64,000 nucleotides of DNA from Brachionus manjavacas (taxonomy: Eukaryota; Rotifera; Eurotatoria; Ploima; Brachionidae): NCBI GenBank assembly GCA_019054805.1, contig JAHQIY010000005.1:6183501-6247500 (forward strand), given 5' to 3'. Below, in pieces: positions 52,601 to 64,000 of this stretch; the stretch's first letter is position 1, and the number at the start of each line of letters is the position of its first letter. The position numbers and the translations under genes were made by a program. The notes beneath the pieces were generated by a model. That model was given only the letters and a program-made list of their open reading frames with translations, made no database searches and was not told the DNA's origin.

Positions 52601-55600
52601 TTACCCCAGCATACTAATTTAACTCCGTTTGTGCTGTAAAACTAAATACATTTTAGATAAAAAAATAATGTCAAACAAAAATTATTAACTTAATACTTTT
52701 ATTTAACTTTTTCATGGCTTAATTTTGATTAAAAATTAAATTAAAGTTATTTTAAATAAGAATCCTCATTTAAATGCATTAAAATAATAATCAAATCAGC
52801 AAATTAATTATTAAACCTACAGAGATGGCTTTGTGATTGGCATCACGGAACCCAGGCGAGTAGCCGCGATCAGCATGTCAAAAAGAGTCGCAGACGAAAT
52901 GAACTTCCAAGAAACAGAGTCAATTGTTTCGTATCAAATTAGATACGAAGGCACAACTAAGCCCGAGACGCGTATTAAATTCATGACCGATGGTGTGCTG
53001 CTCAAAGAAGTGCAAAATGACTTCTTGCTGACCAAATACAGTGCGATCCTAATTGATGAAGCGCATGAGCGTAGCGTCTACACCGACATTCTAATCGGTC
53101 TTTTGTCCCGCATAGTACCCGTCCGGAACAAACGCTCCAACCCCCTCAAACTAATAATCATGTCAGCCACTCTTCGCGTCCAAGACTTCACTGAAAACAG
53201 CACTCTTTTCAAACAAATACCGCCTTGTATTAGCGTGGACAGTAGGCAATTTCCAGTCTCTATCCACTTCAACAAGCATACTTACCAAGACTATTTGGCT
53301 GAGGCGTACAGAAAGGTGTGCAAAATACACCGCCGTTTGCCCGAAGGCGGCATCCTGGTTTTTCTAACTGGTCAACAGGAAGTCAACGTTTTGTGCACAA
53401 AATTGAGAAAAACTTTTCCCAAGATAAGCCAAGAAATGCAGCAAAAAATGGCCGATCAAAAAGACACCCCAAAAATGAGTTTGGATAATTATTCCTCAAT
53501 GCCAATGGAAGAAGAACTGGACGAGCTGGACGACTGTGATCTTAACTTGGACAAAGAGGACGTTGACAGTGAGGGTGATGACGAAGAAATCGGCGAAGAG
53601 AACCCGCTGAGAGATGCAGTGAATAGCAGTGCCATTAAACCACTCTATGTATTGCCTCTGTATGCCATGCTCTCTACAGAAAAACAGGCAAAAGTTTTTG
53701 ACAAAGTACCCGACAATCACCGACTGTGTGTGGTGGCTACAAATATCGCCGAAACATCATTGACCATTCCTAACATCAAATACGTGGTCGACAGTGGCAA
53801 GACTAAGGTGAAATTTTATGACAAACTGACTGGTGTGTCTACGTTCCGCATTTGCTGGACGTCCAAGGCGTCGGCGGATCAGCGATCCGGCCGAGCTGGC
53901 AGAACATCGCCAGGCCACTGCTACCGCCTGTACTCATCGGCAGTGTACAATGATGAATTTTTGAAGTTCATGGAGCCGGAAATAGCGCGCAAGCCAGTCG
54001 AGGACTTAATACTGCAGATGAAAGATCTTGGTATAGACCGCATTCAGAATTTTCCCTTTCCCACTCCGCCTGACACCTCGGCAGTCAAGTCAGCCGAAAA
54101 TCTACTAGTCCAACTTGGTGCACTGGAATACGACAAGAGCAGAATTAAAAGCAAAAAGGATGAACAAATAACCAAGATTACAGGCCTGGGCAAACTGATG
54201 GCTTCGTTTCCGATAAATCCGCGCTACAGCAAAATGCTCACCTTGGCCAGCACACAGGAAAATAACAAGCTTATTTTGTCTTATGTAATTTGCTTGATAT
54301 GTGGTCTGAGTGTGCCTGAATTGTTCCTTGAGGGCGACACTACTGTGAATGCCAATCCTTCTGAGGCAATTGACAATCAAAAGTCCGAAAAGATTACCAT
54401 CAAATATTCACAATTGAGGCAAAAAATTCTAGGTAATATTTTGTTAATTTTTTATAAGATCTTTCACAACTGTCAACTTTAATTTAAATAGAAATAATTT
54501 TTTACCAATTTAAAAATTAAAAAAAAATTATTTAACAAAAGAATGAAATTAAATTTAGGTTTAATAAACAAGATTAAGTCTGAATTGTATGTAAGCAAAA
54601 ACTCGGCAATGTGATTGCACTATTGATTTAAATTAAATCAAATTAAATTAAATTCTTCATTGTTTGAAAATGTAAAAAAAAATTTAAAGAAATATTTTTT
54701 GTAAACAGATTCGGGTCAGCTCAGAATGGAGTCCTTCTTTTCAGCCCAACGAGAATAATGTTTTGTTTTACAATTTATAAGACGAATAAGAAAAATTATT
54801 TTGCATTAAAATAAATAAAGTTAATTTAATTTTAATTTCGAATGCAATAATTATGAATATTTTTACCTGAAAATTTTAATTAAAGTTTAATCTAGTTACA
54901 ATGAATATTTGAATTTGATTTAAAAAATTATTGTTTCAAAATAGAAATTAGAATTTTTTAGAAAGAATAAAAGCTAAAAATAAAAAGAAAAAAAAGAAGA
55001 AATTGTAAATTTTGTGTGGAAAAATGTTGGCTGACCGGTGGCTTTACCACGAGTCAGTCGTTTTTATTTAAAATTAAATTAAAAGATTCGAAGGCTGCCC
55101 GAATCACGGATAGCAGCTTGAATTTATGGACGTCCATAATAGTGCCAAGGCGTAGGATCCATTGATGGTGATTTGCGCCTGGAAGGCCGGATTGTCGGCG
55201 GAGGGCACCTATGAGACGTTCATGTGGAACACTGTTCTCATCCAAAATACTTTTTAATTGCAAGCAAAATGCTGAAAACTTTGGAGAATTATTCGCAGAG
55301 CGAATTTGCTGAAAATTAAGCATTTTACAGGACTAAATTATCTCTTGGTAAAAAATTTATTAAAGTTTTTCTGAATTGAATCCTTTATAAATTTTTATAC
55401 TGCATTTATGAACCCTGGGACAGACATTTTTTTTCAAAGATAAGCAACAAAATTGCTAATTGTATCCTTTTATTTTATTAGAATTTTAATTAATTTGGTC
55501 TGTTCTTTTTTGTACTTTTTGGTTATTTTAATCATTTTGTTAAAAAATTAAACGGGTTCCGGGACAGGGTTTAGAGATTTAGAGATTCCGGCATGTTGTA

Positions 55601-57954
55601 GGTTTAAGAACTATTAGATAAAAATAAAATAATTTAACTTTTAATAAATTAAAAATTTTAATTTAATTACCATTAAAAAATTAAAGTACAAAAACGGATT
55701 TTTACTTTTTATTATTATGTAGCTAATAAAATGTTAAGTTACTTTTGCAATTAGCCTAATTCACTGAGAGAACAGCCTGTCTAAACCATAAATCCTTTAA
55801 ACAAATCGGACTTTTCAATTAAATTGTTAAAAATAGTAATAATAATAATAATTAAAAATTTATACTAAACCATTTTGGAGCCAATCTTTAATAATAACTG
55901 TCAATAAATTCCAGCAAGTTAAAAAATAATTTTGCCAAGATTTTTACGATCAATATTGTAAATTATCTTTCATCATTTTGTTATTTAGCCATTTATTAAT
56001 TATTATATTATATATTTGAAATCAAAATTAAAATAATCAAAAATAATTAAAAATAATTAAAAATCTCTGTATTGAGATTTTTGGGCTTTATTTTAATATG
56101 GAGAATTTTTAGCAAAAAATAAATATTGAAGAGAAGTAATTGAATTTTTTTTTGAAGGATTCTTTTAAAAATTGCTGATCAAATTGGCTTTATTTTTAAA
56201 ATTTTAACTATCCAATATTTTAATAATTGTTATTGTGTAGAATAATTTTAAAGTTTAATGGAAAAAAATTCTAAACTTTTTTTTTTAAACTTAAATAACT
56301 AAAATGAATTTTTTATTGATTCGCATTTAACAAATTTTTTGAGGATTTTAATCAACATTCGTTCACGAATCTCTATGATAATTTGGAATCATTTTTTACA
56401 AATATAGGATATAACAGTCTTGGTACAACAATATGGATAAAATTGAATCGAGTTTCGAACAAGATAAATTTTGAATAATAATTTTTTCAATTAAAAAAAT
56501 TTGAAATACTTAAAATCAAAAATATTAAACTTTATTCTAAAAAATTCAAAAATATATAGTTTATGGCTTACCAAAATTTGGTTAATTAAGCTGTGACTAT
56601 AAAATTATTGAAAAATAAAAATATTTATTCTTTTCATCGCATTTTTTACCAAAATTAAGATTTTTTTTTAATTTTTCACTTTTGTCTTTATTCTGCTTTA
56701 AATTTTAAATTTTATTTCAATTTTTTTTGAACAGCAAATATCAAAAAATAATAAGATTATACAATTATTATCAAAATTAAAATTTAACCATTTTTTTCTA
56801 TTTGAAGAAAAAATAAAAAAAACTCATCTAATTATTTTTTATTAAAAAAATTAAGGAGGAATCATTGGCACACATTCAGCACTATTAGGAGATTTGATGC
56901 TTGTATTGGTAGCACTAGGAGCAGTAGAGTATCAACAACAAAACTCGGGTGATAATCAGGCAATTTTGAAATTTTGTGAGCAATATGGCATCAGATACAA
57001 GGCAATAATCGAGGCGAGAAAACTGCGCAAACAGCTTGTCAACACTGTTAACATTGTATTTCCCAATATTGATCTAAACATTGATCCAAAGATGGCGCCG
57101 CCAAATGAAGAACACGCCAAACTGTTAAGACAGCTAGTCTTGAGTGGCATGGTAGATCGAATAGCTAAGCGACATGATCAAGTCTTGGTTAAAGATGGAA
57201 AAGAAATAAAAAATGCCTATCAAGGTCTGTTGCTCGCAGAGCCAATTTTTATTCATCCTTCGAGTGTTTTGTTCAAAGAATTGCCAAATTATGTTTGCTA
57301 TGTGGACATGGTTGAGACAAGCAAAATGTACATGAAAGGAGTATGCGCTTTTGAGAACGAGTGGCTGCCTGTCTATTTGCCGAGCCAGTGCTCGTTCGAA
57401 AAGCCAATTGTAAACGAAACAGAGCAAGGATTTGAGCTTATGAAGCCGAGATTTTGTCCAAAGCTTGGCAAAGTATTGTGTCACAGAGAGTCGACTTTTG
57501 GTAGTTTTATGTGGAAAATAAAACCCGTGGAAGTCGTGTTTCCAGAATCGCTTGATTTATACAAGTGGTTTGCCAAGTTTTTGCTAGAAGGTTCCATTTA
57601 TTCAGATCTTAGAAAGTATAGCTCGGTATTATTGGGTTCTCCGAGCACTATGCTCAAGTCATGGGCAAAGTAGAATTTTAGTTTTATCAGTATTTAGTGA
57701 ATAAAATATTTTATTAAATTTAGACTGCAGCCTAGGACTGAAGCCTTGTTAAATGCATTGATTGCCCAAAAATGTATTTCGAAACAAAAATTGCACGAGA
57801 TTTGGATCAACAAAAAAGATTGTAATTTATTAGTACATTTTTGTCTTTTTTTAATTAATATTATTTTTTTTCAGATTTGTTAAATGAGTATTTGCAATGG
57901 GTGCCAGAATCAATTCATTTTGAAATTAAACTTAAATGGCCTCCTAAGGGCTAA
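49605..57954 (+). CDS. DHX37: DEAH-box RNA helicase, DHX37/Dhr1 orthologue (five exons, about 1155 residues)
   Basis: Exons 49605-50470, 52823-54432, 56856-57669, 57724-57821 and 57875-57954 join in phase. Introns are 2352, about 2423, 54 and 53 bp. Length equals the family norm (human about 1157). Exon 1: a basic/acidic N-terminal extension, then [15 protein letters not shown] and Walker [14 protein letters not shown]. Exon 2: [20 protein letters not shown] box ([12 protein letters not shown]), SAT, then [19 protein letters not shown] (motif VI), plus an acidic insert ([14 protein letters not shown]). Exons 3-5: winged-helix/OB-fold end ([34 protein letters not shown]) and a final [12 protein letters not shown], as in DHX37. 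The protein is a nucleolar helicase that displaces U3 snoRNA during small-subunit assembly (family knowledge). Start chosen at the ATG giving [11 protein letters not shown]; an earlier in-frame ATG at 49536 is less likely. Confidence 0.95.
50471..52822. other. Intron 1 of the helicase gene
   Basis: 2352 bp, GTAAGA...CTACAG, inserted right after the Walker A region. AT-rich. It contains a CAGAGTTGACTGAGTC sequence at 51643 that resembles a lone hAT end, and a GAAGGAGC...ACAAATAAATAAATA segment at 51870-51900 matching the LINE tail on the minus strand near 59650-59610. No ORF. Confidence 0.7.
54433..56855. other. Intron 2 of the helicase gene
   Basis: About 2.42 kb, GTAATA...TTAAG or TTAAGGAG. 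It holds a less AT-rich island with an antisense ORF (55323-55054) and a repeat segment at about 55585-55660 shared with 40995-41075. Confidence 0.7.
55054..55323 (-). other. Antisense ORF inside helicase intron 2, unknown
   Basis: 89 codons in a conspicuously GC-richer island: [59 protein letters not shown]. The composition is coding-like and unlike the rest of the intron. It could be a transposon scrap or an exon of a nested gene; the family is not recognised. Confidence 0.3.
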
Positions 57955-58725
57955 AAAATAAAATTAAAAAAAAATAATTTCTTTGATTTCCTGAATATCC
58001 ATCGACTATATTAAAATAATACAAAATAATGTTTCAAACTTTTTTTGTATCCAAATACAGCCAGCTTTTGGTTTCATACAAAAATTAAGTTTGACATCGA
58101 ATATTTGAGATATAAGTATTAATAATATTAATAATTGCACTAATAAGTATTTGCACAATTATTAATGGATTTTTTAGCCCAAGAATAAACTCAGGTTTTT
58201 CTGTTTATTAAAATCTATTAGATTGATTGTGAATGTGGTAACTGGTGATGTCTAAAAAAATGAGACAAACTTTAAGTTAACCTTTAAATCACTTATTTTA
58301 GACTTTTTTTATTAAGACTTTGTTTAATAAATTTTATGCTCTAAAAACTCTGTAAATTAAAATTTTCAAGTATAATTTCAGAAAATTAATATCAATATCA
58401 TTTATACAAATTTTGTAAAAAAAATTAAGTATTTTTTAAATATTTTTTAAAAATATTTTCAAAAAACAAACTATAATTTCAAAAAATTCCAGTCAAACTT
58501 TTTTTTCAATAATTTAAAGAAATAAAATACTAAAACTAAAAATAAATGAAGCGTTAATCGGTATTTAATAGGCAATTTCACTTGTCTATTGATCAATTTG
58601 AAAAGACTTATATTTTACTAAATGTTAATTTGACAAGATTTCCATCACATTATAAGTCACGTACAATATTCAAAAAAAATTTTCCTTAAACATTCGTTTA
58701 AATTTTCCAATGAATATTTCTTAAT
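57955..58725. other. AT-rich spacer downstream of the helicase gene
   Basis: AATAAA occurs within about 5 bp after the stop codon (57956-57963 region) and is the probable polyadenylation signal. Otherwise nothing recognised. Confidence 0.4.
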
Positions 58726-58729
58726 ATAT

Positions 58730-59514
58730 TTAATAATAATAATAAATAAATAAATATTATAATGTGGTTGACCACATGAAATGGATTTTTAAAATCCATT
58801 GTAAAAGCTTTCTAAATTTAATCTGTCAAGTTTATTTTTAAATTTGTTTATCTCATTTGAAAGGACTATTTCTTTTGGTAGATTGTTCCAAACGCTTGAT
58901 ACTCTGTTGGTAAAGAAATTATGGCGTTGATGATAGTTTTTATCTAGTTTTCTTTCTATCTGAAATTCGTGTGACCTTAATGGATGTGTTGATTGAAACG
59001 ACTCTTCATTTTTTACACAATTTTATTAAACCATTTGATTTCATCAAAACCCTTAACTATTTTAAACATTTGTATTTAATCACCTCTAAGTCTTCTGATT
59101 TCAAGTCGAATATAATTCTTGCCATCTCTTTTCAAAGGATATTCTCCTGAATTCCGGCACTAATCTTGTTGTCCGTCTTTGAACAGCTTCGATGGCGTTT
59201 AGGTCTTTCGTCAAGTTGGATCTCCAAATTTTAACTCCATACTCAAAATGAGGTCTGACAAAAGCTTTGTAGAGCCGTGATACTGAATCCTTATTATGAA
59301 ATTTAAATGTTCTTTTGATCATTCCAAGAACTTTATTTGCTTTTTTTATTGACGAGTTTATGAGAGTTGTCCACTCTAAATCTTCATGCAAGTCTTTCTC
59401 TTTTTTTTTTGTTGAAATTAGCTTATTATCAATGTGGTATTCGTTGTTAAGATTTTTGTTCCATAGTGTAGAACGTTGCACTGTTACCTTAGATTTACTC
59501 AATTCTCTCATCAA
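58730..59514 (-). pseudogene. LINE C-terminal fragment with microsatellite tail
   Basis: The minus strand 59514-59101 encodes the end of RT and the C-terminal domain: KKANKVLGMIKRTFKFHNKD, SRLYKAFVRPHFEYGVKIW, LNAIEAVQRRTTRLVPEF, matching the 43-kb LINE (ANQILGMLKNTFVSRD...YIRPHLEFSVSAW). Decayed sequence continues to about 58760 and ends in an (AATA/TTA)n tail. 5'-truncated and frame-broken. Confidence 0.85.
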
Positions 59515-59519
59515 TAATG

Positions 59520-60125
59520 GCGTACTTTGGTTTGCGGTGAACTATCAAAATAAAGAAAAATCATCATAGAGAATAAACATAAGAGAAAAAAAAATTAGAG
59601 ATTATTTATTTATTTGTAAATCTACACCGAGCTAATGCTCCTTCATAATAAAAATATATAAAATAAAAAAAAATAAAAAAATAAATTTAAGTAAGATAAA
59701 ATAGGATTAAATAAGACAAGTTTAGGATTATAATAAAATCAATTCAGAATTATTTATTCGTGGCTTTGCTAATTTGTTGAATAATTAATTTTTGTCGCTA
59801 TTCTTTTTCTTTAAAATAAAAATTCTCTAATTGACTTACTCTATAAAAAATTTTTATCTCTACCAAATTTGTTCTCTATATTATTGACACTTGATTTTCT
59901 CTTTTTGAATTTTTGTTAAAATAAAAATTCACTAAAATTATTTCCTCTATTGAACGCTTACCTGGTTTGCGTTTGTAGCCAATTCCAGTTTTTAATTTTT
60001 GCAAAATAAATTTAAATTAAACAGCATAAAAAATTTAAAGAATTTTAATCTTTTAATTAATTATTGATTAAATTCTAAGAATTTATTAAATTAAAAAAAG
60101 CTAAAATATGGTTTTAAAAATTAGA
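59520..60125. other. AT-rich spacer with a LINE-type 3' tail
   Basis: 59605-59660 on the minus strand reads GAAGGAGCATTAGCTCGGTG followed by TAGATTTACAAATAAATAAA, a tail also seen at 51870-51900. No gene. Confidence 0.4.
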
Positions 60126-60131
60126 ACAATC

Positions 60132-60647
60132 TTAGAGAAAGAACTGATTGACGGAGCAAGCAGTTGGATTTTGGTTCAAAAATTCACATCGTTTGGTCAC
60201 TTCATCAAAGTATGTTCTTTCGCCAACTATTGGACAAACATAGCTCTTTCTTTGTTGGCCGTAAACACAAGCATGGAATATGTCACAGAACTTGCCATCT
60301 CTCCAGTGGCCTGTTGGTTTTGTGGTGCAATCAAAAGGAATACCACCGATCAAATTTTCAACTATTTTCTCACCAGTGTTGGTCATTGTTTCTTGCTTTA
60401 TTGGATATGGACCGTTTGCTTGAGCTGCTTGTCCTGCTTGATTCACCATTTGAAGGGGGATTGGTGCAGGATTTTTGCCAGCAGTATTCACAAATTCTTC
60501 ATTCAATTGGGCCTGATTTTGAACATTTTCATACTGAAAGGCATTTGGTTCCCATTGTCTGACAATTTTATCATTATTCCAACTTTGTTGCAGCGAATGT
60601 TTACCCAAAGCCAGCAATGAGAGCAAAATGAAAGCTGAATTTTGCAT
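60132..60647 (-). CDS. Secreted chitin-binding protein, CBM14/peritrophin type
   Basis: Single-exon frame of 171 codons. The signal peptide is MQNSAFILLSLLALGKHS. Residues about 20-100 are a Gln/Asn-rich, low-complexity linker (QYENVQNQAQLNEEF). Residues about 103-163 form one type-2 chitin-binding domain: FDCTTKPTGHWRDGKFCDIF, HACVYGQQRKSYVCP, YFDEVTKRCEFLNQNPTAC, with the six cysteines and aromatic positions of the family. It ends with a short NQFFL tail. Such proteins bind chitin in cuticle, gut lining or egg shell; which applies here is unknown. No intron is needed, and the frame is clean on the minus strand. Confidence 0.9.
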   Translation of the reverse strand: MQNSAFILLSLLALGKHSLQQSWNNDKIVRQWEPNAFQYENVQNQAQLNEEFVNTAGKNPAPIPLQMVNQAGQAAQANGPYPIKQETMTNTGEKIVENLIGGIPFDCTTKPTGHWRDGKFCDIFHACVYGQQRKSYVCPIVGERTYFDEVTKRCEFLNQNPTACSVNQFFL

Positions 60648-60649
60648 TT

Positions 60650-61095
60650 TGAATATTCTTTGTGAATTTAATTTTTTTTTTCAGATGAATTAAGTGCAAA
60701 ATTTTTCCAAATTTATAGATTTTTTTTTAATTTATTCCTTAATAACCTTAAAAAGGATTAGCTCAAATACTCAAAAAATAATATGATACAAAAATATGTA
60801 ATTTAACCCAAAGATATATTGTCCAACATAATTGAATTATTTGAAAAAGATTTAAAAAGTTCATCACTTGTTTTTTATTTTAGTCATATAGTTGAGATAT
60901 TGTCTTTGGTGAATAGACAATACCTTAATCCTTATTTATTACTGATTCTTTTACTTATGCCATTCTTTGACGTTATTTTTTTTTCATTATCTATTTCTGT
61001 AATTTTTTCATTTAATTTTTCAGTTTCTAATTTATTCTGAGTTTTTAAGATCCCTTTTTTTTCATTTAGAAATTTATTTTTAAAATTATTGTCGT
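60650..61095. other. AT-rich spacer
   Basis: It holds the upstream region of the chitin-binding gene. A 73-codon plus-strand Leu/Phe-rich frame at 60819 is not convincing. Confidence 0.4.
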
Positions 61096-61099
61096 CGAT

Positions 61100-63970
61100 G
61101 TCCTTTTTTTCAATCGATTGTAGCAGTCCACACGTGTAATCGTTTCACAAATGAAGACTTGATTTTTTTTATTTTCAAATCAACTGGTTCGATGTCCAAT
61201 GCATAAAGTAAGTTAGTTGTGTGGGTTCTTTTTTCTACTCCAATCCTTCTTTTTATAATTATTCCCTCCAAAATTTGTAATTTTTTTGTTTCAGTTTTGT
61301 TTAAATAGAAATTTTCTAGGCCATAGTAAATTATTGGTCTAATATAAGTTCTAAATAATTGACTTTTTATCTTTTGGTCTAGGTCTTCACCTTCAATTTC
61401 AATTTCAGACTTCAGAGCGTAGTATGATCTCCAAGTTGCTAGCCTTCTCTCTTGTAAGTGAGTGTTACTCTTAAGTAACACCTAAGTAATTTAGTCTTTT
61501 CACCCACTCTATCTCTTTATTACAAAGCGTACATTTTACCTCTTTCTAGCTATTTATTGCCATTATTTGTGTTTTTCCAGGATAAAATTTTATTTCTTTT
61601 TATTGGCCAAAGTTTTAAAAAATCTAAAGAACTTTTTGAAGGTTTTCTAGGCTTTCTGTTTTTTAAGAGGAGGTCATCAGCATACATTAGCACACCTGTT
61701 TGGATTCCATTTACTTCTGTTATTAAGTTTGAGTTCCTATTTTTTTCGATTAATTGTTCTACATAAATAGAGAATAATTTGGGGGACAGTGGGTCCCTTG
61801 TTTGACACCAACGCATGTCTTAAACTAAGGTCCGATTTGTTTACGATTACTGTCAAATGCAAGTGAGTTTTCATAATAATTTTTCAATAGTATCCATATT
61901 TCTGGATCAATTTTACCATCTTTGAAAAAGAAAGGAAAAACGTTGTTTTCCAACATATTTTTATATATGAAAATTCTATTAAGCAAGCAAGCATTGGTCA
62001 GTTGGTTCATATTTGAGCATTTCGTTATTCACTTCTGAAAAACCACAGGATTTTCCATTAGGCAAATTTTCGATTAAATTTTTAATTGTCTGCGCATTTA
62101 TTTCAATTTCGCCTTTACCAATTTTTTTCTCAATTAGATTTGTGCAACTATTTATTTTTTCTTGTATTTGTTCATCGTTCTCTGGATTTGTTGAATTTTT
62201 TGTTTGAAAAAATAAAAAAAGATTTTTGAAGTTTTCAGTAAGAGATTCAATTCCAATGTTCACGATAGAGACGTTCGATCGACTTCGTTTCAGTTGTCCC
62301 CAAAACCTTTCTTTGTTTGTGTAAAACTAGTTATTTAGGTTTTTTGTCAATTTGGTCATACTTATTGTTTTATTCTGTCGCTGTTTTTTTCGGTACAATT
62401 TTTTCAGTTTTATTAGATGTTCTTTGAGGTTGTCTTTGTTATGTCCATGTTCAACATTTTGTAGTTTACTATAAGTATTTTTTTTTTCCTTATTCATATT
62501 TTGAAGCTTGATATCCCACCAGTTTTTACGTTTAAGGTACTTTTTATGTGTTAAGTTGGTTTCAAATTGCTGAGTATCGTTAATAGAGCTTATCATACTT
62601 TTATTCAGGTCATTAATAAGTTCACTCAGTGTCGTTATAGAATTTTGTTTATTGATTTTGGCTGTTCCCAGTTCGTACAGTCTCTCCAACAATCTCTTCT
62701 CATAATTAACTCTAAAAGGCAGCTCATTCCATTTTTGTTTTTTTTCTTAAGTCAATATTATTACAATCATTTTCTGGGTTCAAATTATTTTCAATTTCAA
62801 ATTCAATTGCATAATGGTCACTCGTATTGTTGCCATGTTCACGATTGTTCAGTGTTTTTGCTTGTATGCAATTTTTTGTAAGGTTTTCATTTATGAGTAC
62901 ATGATCAATTCTTGAATGTTTGTTTTTACTAAAAAAAGTATAGTTTGTTCTTTGTAAGTATATTGTATCGATGCATTTTAGTTGTTTAAGTTCTATTAGA
63001 TATTTCAATAAATCGTCAAAGTTTGTTCGCCGGTTTAAGTCTGAGTTAAAGTCGCCCAAGATTGCAATTTTTGCAGTCGGTTTTTGTTTATAGATGATTT
63101 CGATTGTGTTGAGTATTTTGCTAATTTGTTCTTCATGCTCCAATATGCTTCTATTTTTCCGTTGTTATATTTCAAATAGACTCCAATTAACCATAATTCT
63201 TCACCAATTTTACATGTAGATATACAATCATCTATGAATGTTACTTTTACTTTATCTTCTATTCGTTTGTTTATTATCCAGGCTGTTCCACCATATTGTC
63301 TTCCACATGTGTATCCGCTTTTTATTGAGCTCTTATGAACAAATTTGACCCCTCGTTTTAGTTGTGATTTTGCCTCTTTATTTGATCTAAGTCATGTCTC
63401 CTGCAGAAATATTATGTCATTAGTTTCTGAGAGCTCATTGATATAAATATAGTTAGCTCTAAGGTTTTTGCAGTTGAGTGTTGTTATTTTTAGGAATTTC
63501 TTTTCGTAGAGTTCACTTGATTTGATTTGTTTGTGGTTGCTGATACTTTCATCAATTTGCATTACTGATTGGTCAATCAAAGTTTGTGATTGCTAATCTT
63601 CTGATGATTGCAGTTTTTCATTTGTGCTAACTCTCAAAACTCTTCTTTTTAATTCTCTCTTAATATTTTTGAATTGTGCTGCTGGGCCAATATTAGGTCT
63701 GGGTTGAGATAAATATTTTGAAATTGGTTATTCTCTCTTAATTTTTTTGCCTTTGACAGTACCTCATTTCATGTGGATTCATCATTGAATTTTATTAGGA
63801 TAGGTGTCGTTGTGTCTGATTCAGACTTTGGTTTGAATCGAATTATAGTTTTTTCATGTTTTTTTCCATCGTTGAAATACTCTAAGATTTTGTTAATCTC
63901 TTCTTCATCTATTTTTTTTCGCTCAGATGCCTTTTTTTTCTCTGAAATTTGAACCCCAAACACTAATAGG
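61100..63970 (-). mobile_element. Degenerate LINE of a second lineage (endonuclease + RT)
   Basis: Read from 63970 downwards: an N-terminal Lys/Glu-rich piece, then the endonuclease start (KKFLKITTLNCKNLRANYIY, NDIIFLQET). After a gap follows the rest of the endonuclease (KIAILGDFNSDLNRRTNFDD, SRIDHVLINENL, TSDHYAIEFEIE). Then a linker (NWWDIKLQNMNKEKK), RT entry (GKSCGFSEVNNEMLKYEP), RT core (QTRDPLSPKLFSIYVEQLIE, LMYADDLLL) and C-terminal region (QLFRTYIRPIIYYGLENFYL). The core reads RDPLSPKLF rather than PQGSVLGPILF, so it is a different LINE lineage from the 43-kb element. At least six frame breaks; inactive. It may extend past the window. Confidence 0.85.
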
Positions 63971-64000
63971 TTTTTTTATCTTTTATTTTGGTCGTTTATT

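Noticed and set aside
60108-60620. 170-codon plus-strand frame
   Set aside because: Overlaps the chitin-binding protein on the opposite strand, which has a signal peptide and all domain cysteines; the plus frame has no domain.

Overview
The window is eukaryotic DNA: strongly AT-rich, with spliced genes (many introns of about 50-70 bp beside a few of 1.7-2.4 kb), metazoan-type proteins (a DHX37-type DEAH RNA helicase, a VWD/EGF secreted protein, a CBM14 chitin-binding protein, a WxxW-WD40 protein) and a heavy load of retrotransposons and small DNA transposons. The style of the WD40 repeats, the compact introns and the mobile-element mix suggest a monogonont rotifer (Brachionus-like). That is inference from family resemblance, not from a search.

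Layout. 0.5-2.5 kb holds a LINE scrap with a Tc1-type transposon beside it, itself invaded by a dispersed repeat (here called R1). 3-12 kb holds several small unrecognised genes or exons, a MULE/SWIM relic, a TA-flanked MITE, a possible myristoylated small protein with an in-frame stop, a three-exon gene of 180 codons and a 1.25-kb element with 28-bp terminal inverted repeats. 13-14 kb is transposon debris. 15.4-19.9 kb (minus) is a 1498-residue secreted protein made of 45 tandem 30-residue repeats. 21.1-22.7 kb (minus) is an acidic/basic AT-hook protein with a duplicated module. 23.9-29.1 kb is a Ty3/gypsy-type LTR retrotransposon with identical 326-bp LTRs and a scrambled interior: the RNase H and integrase blocks lie inverted and in swapped order between the 5' LTR and gag. 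29.5-31.4 kb is relics. 32.3-35.9 kb is a secreted VWD-EGF gene whose signal-peptide exon can be identified. 36-41 kb is a repeat field (R1 copies, hAT MITE, foldbacks, LINE and PHD relics). 41.2-42.8 kb is the WxxW-WD40 gene. 43.1-46.1 kb is a nearly intact LINE. 47.8-48.5 kb is a deleted hAT element. 49.6-58.0 kb is the complete five-exon DHX37 orthologue (about 1155 codons). 58.7-59.5 kb is another LINE scrap. 60.1-60.6 kb (minus) is a chitin-binding protein. 61.1-64 kb is a degenerate LINE of a second lineage.

How things fit. The host genes look independent rather than operonic: one nucleolar RNA helicase (ribosome biogenesis), one probable chromatin protein, and four secreted or extracellular proteins. 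Most other structure is explained by mobile elements. They represent at least two LINE lineages, Ty3/gypsy, Tc1/mariner, hAT, TTAA-type, pogo-like and MULE-like elements, several with clear target-site duplications. No rRNA, tRNA or CRISPR feature was recognised.
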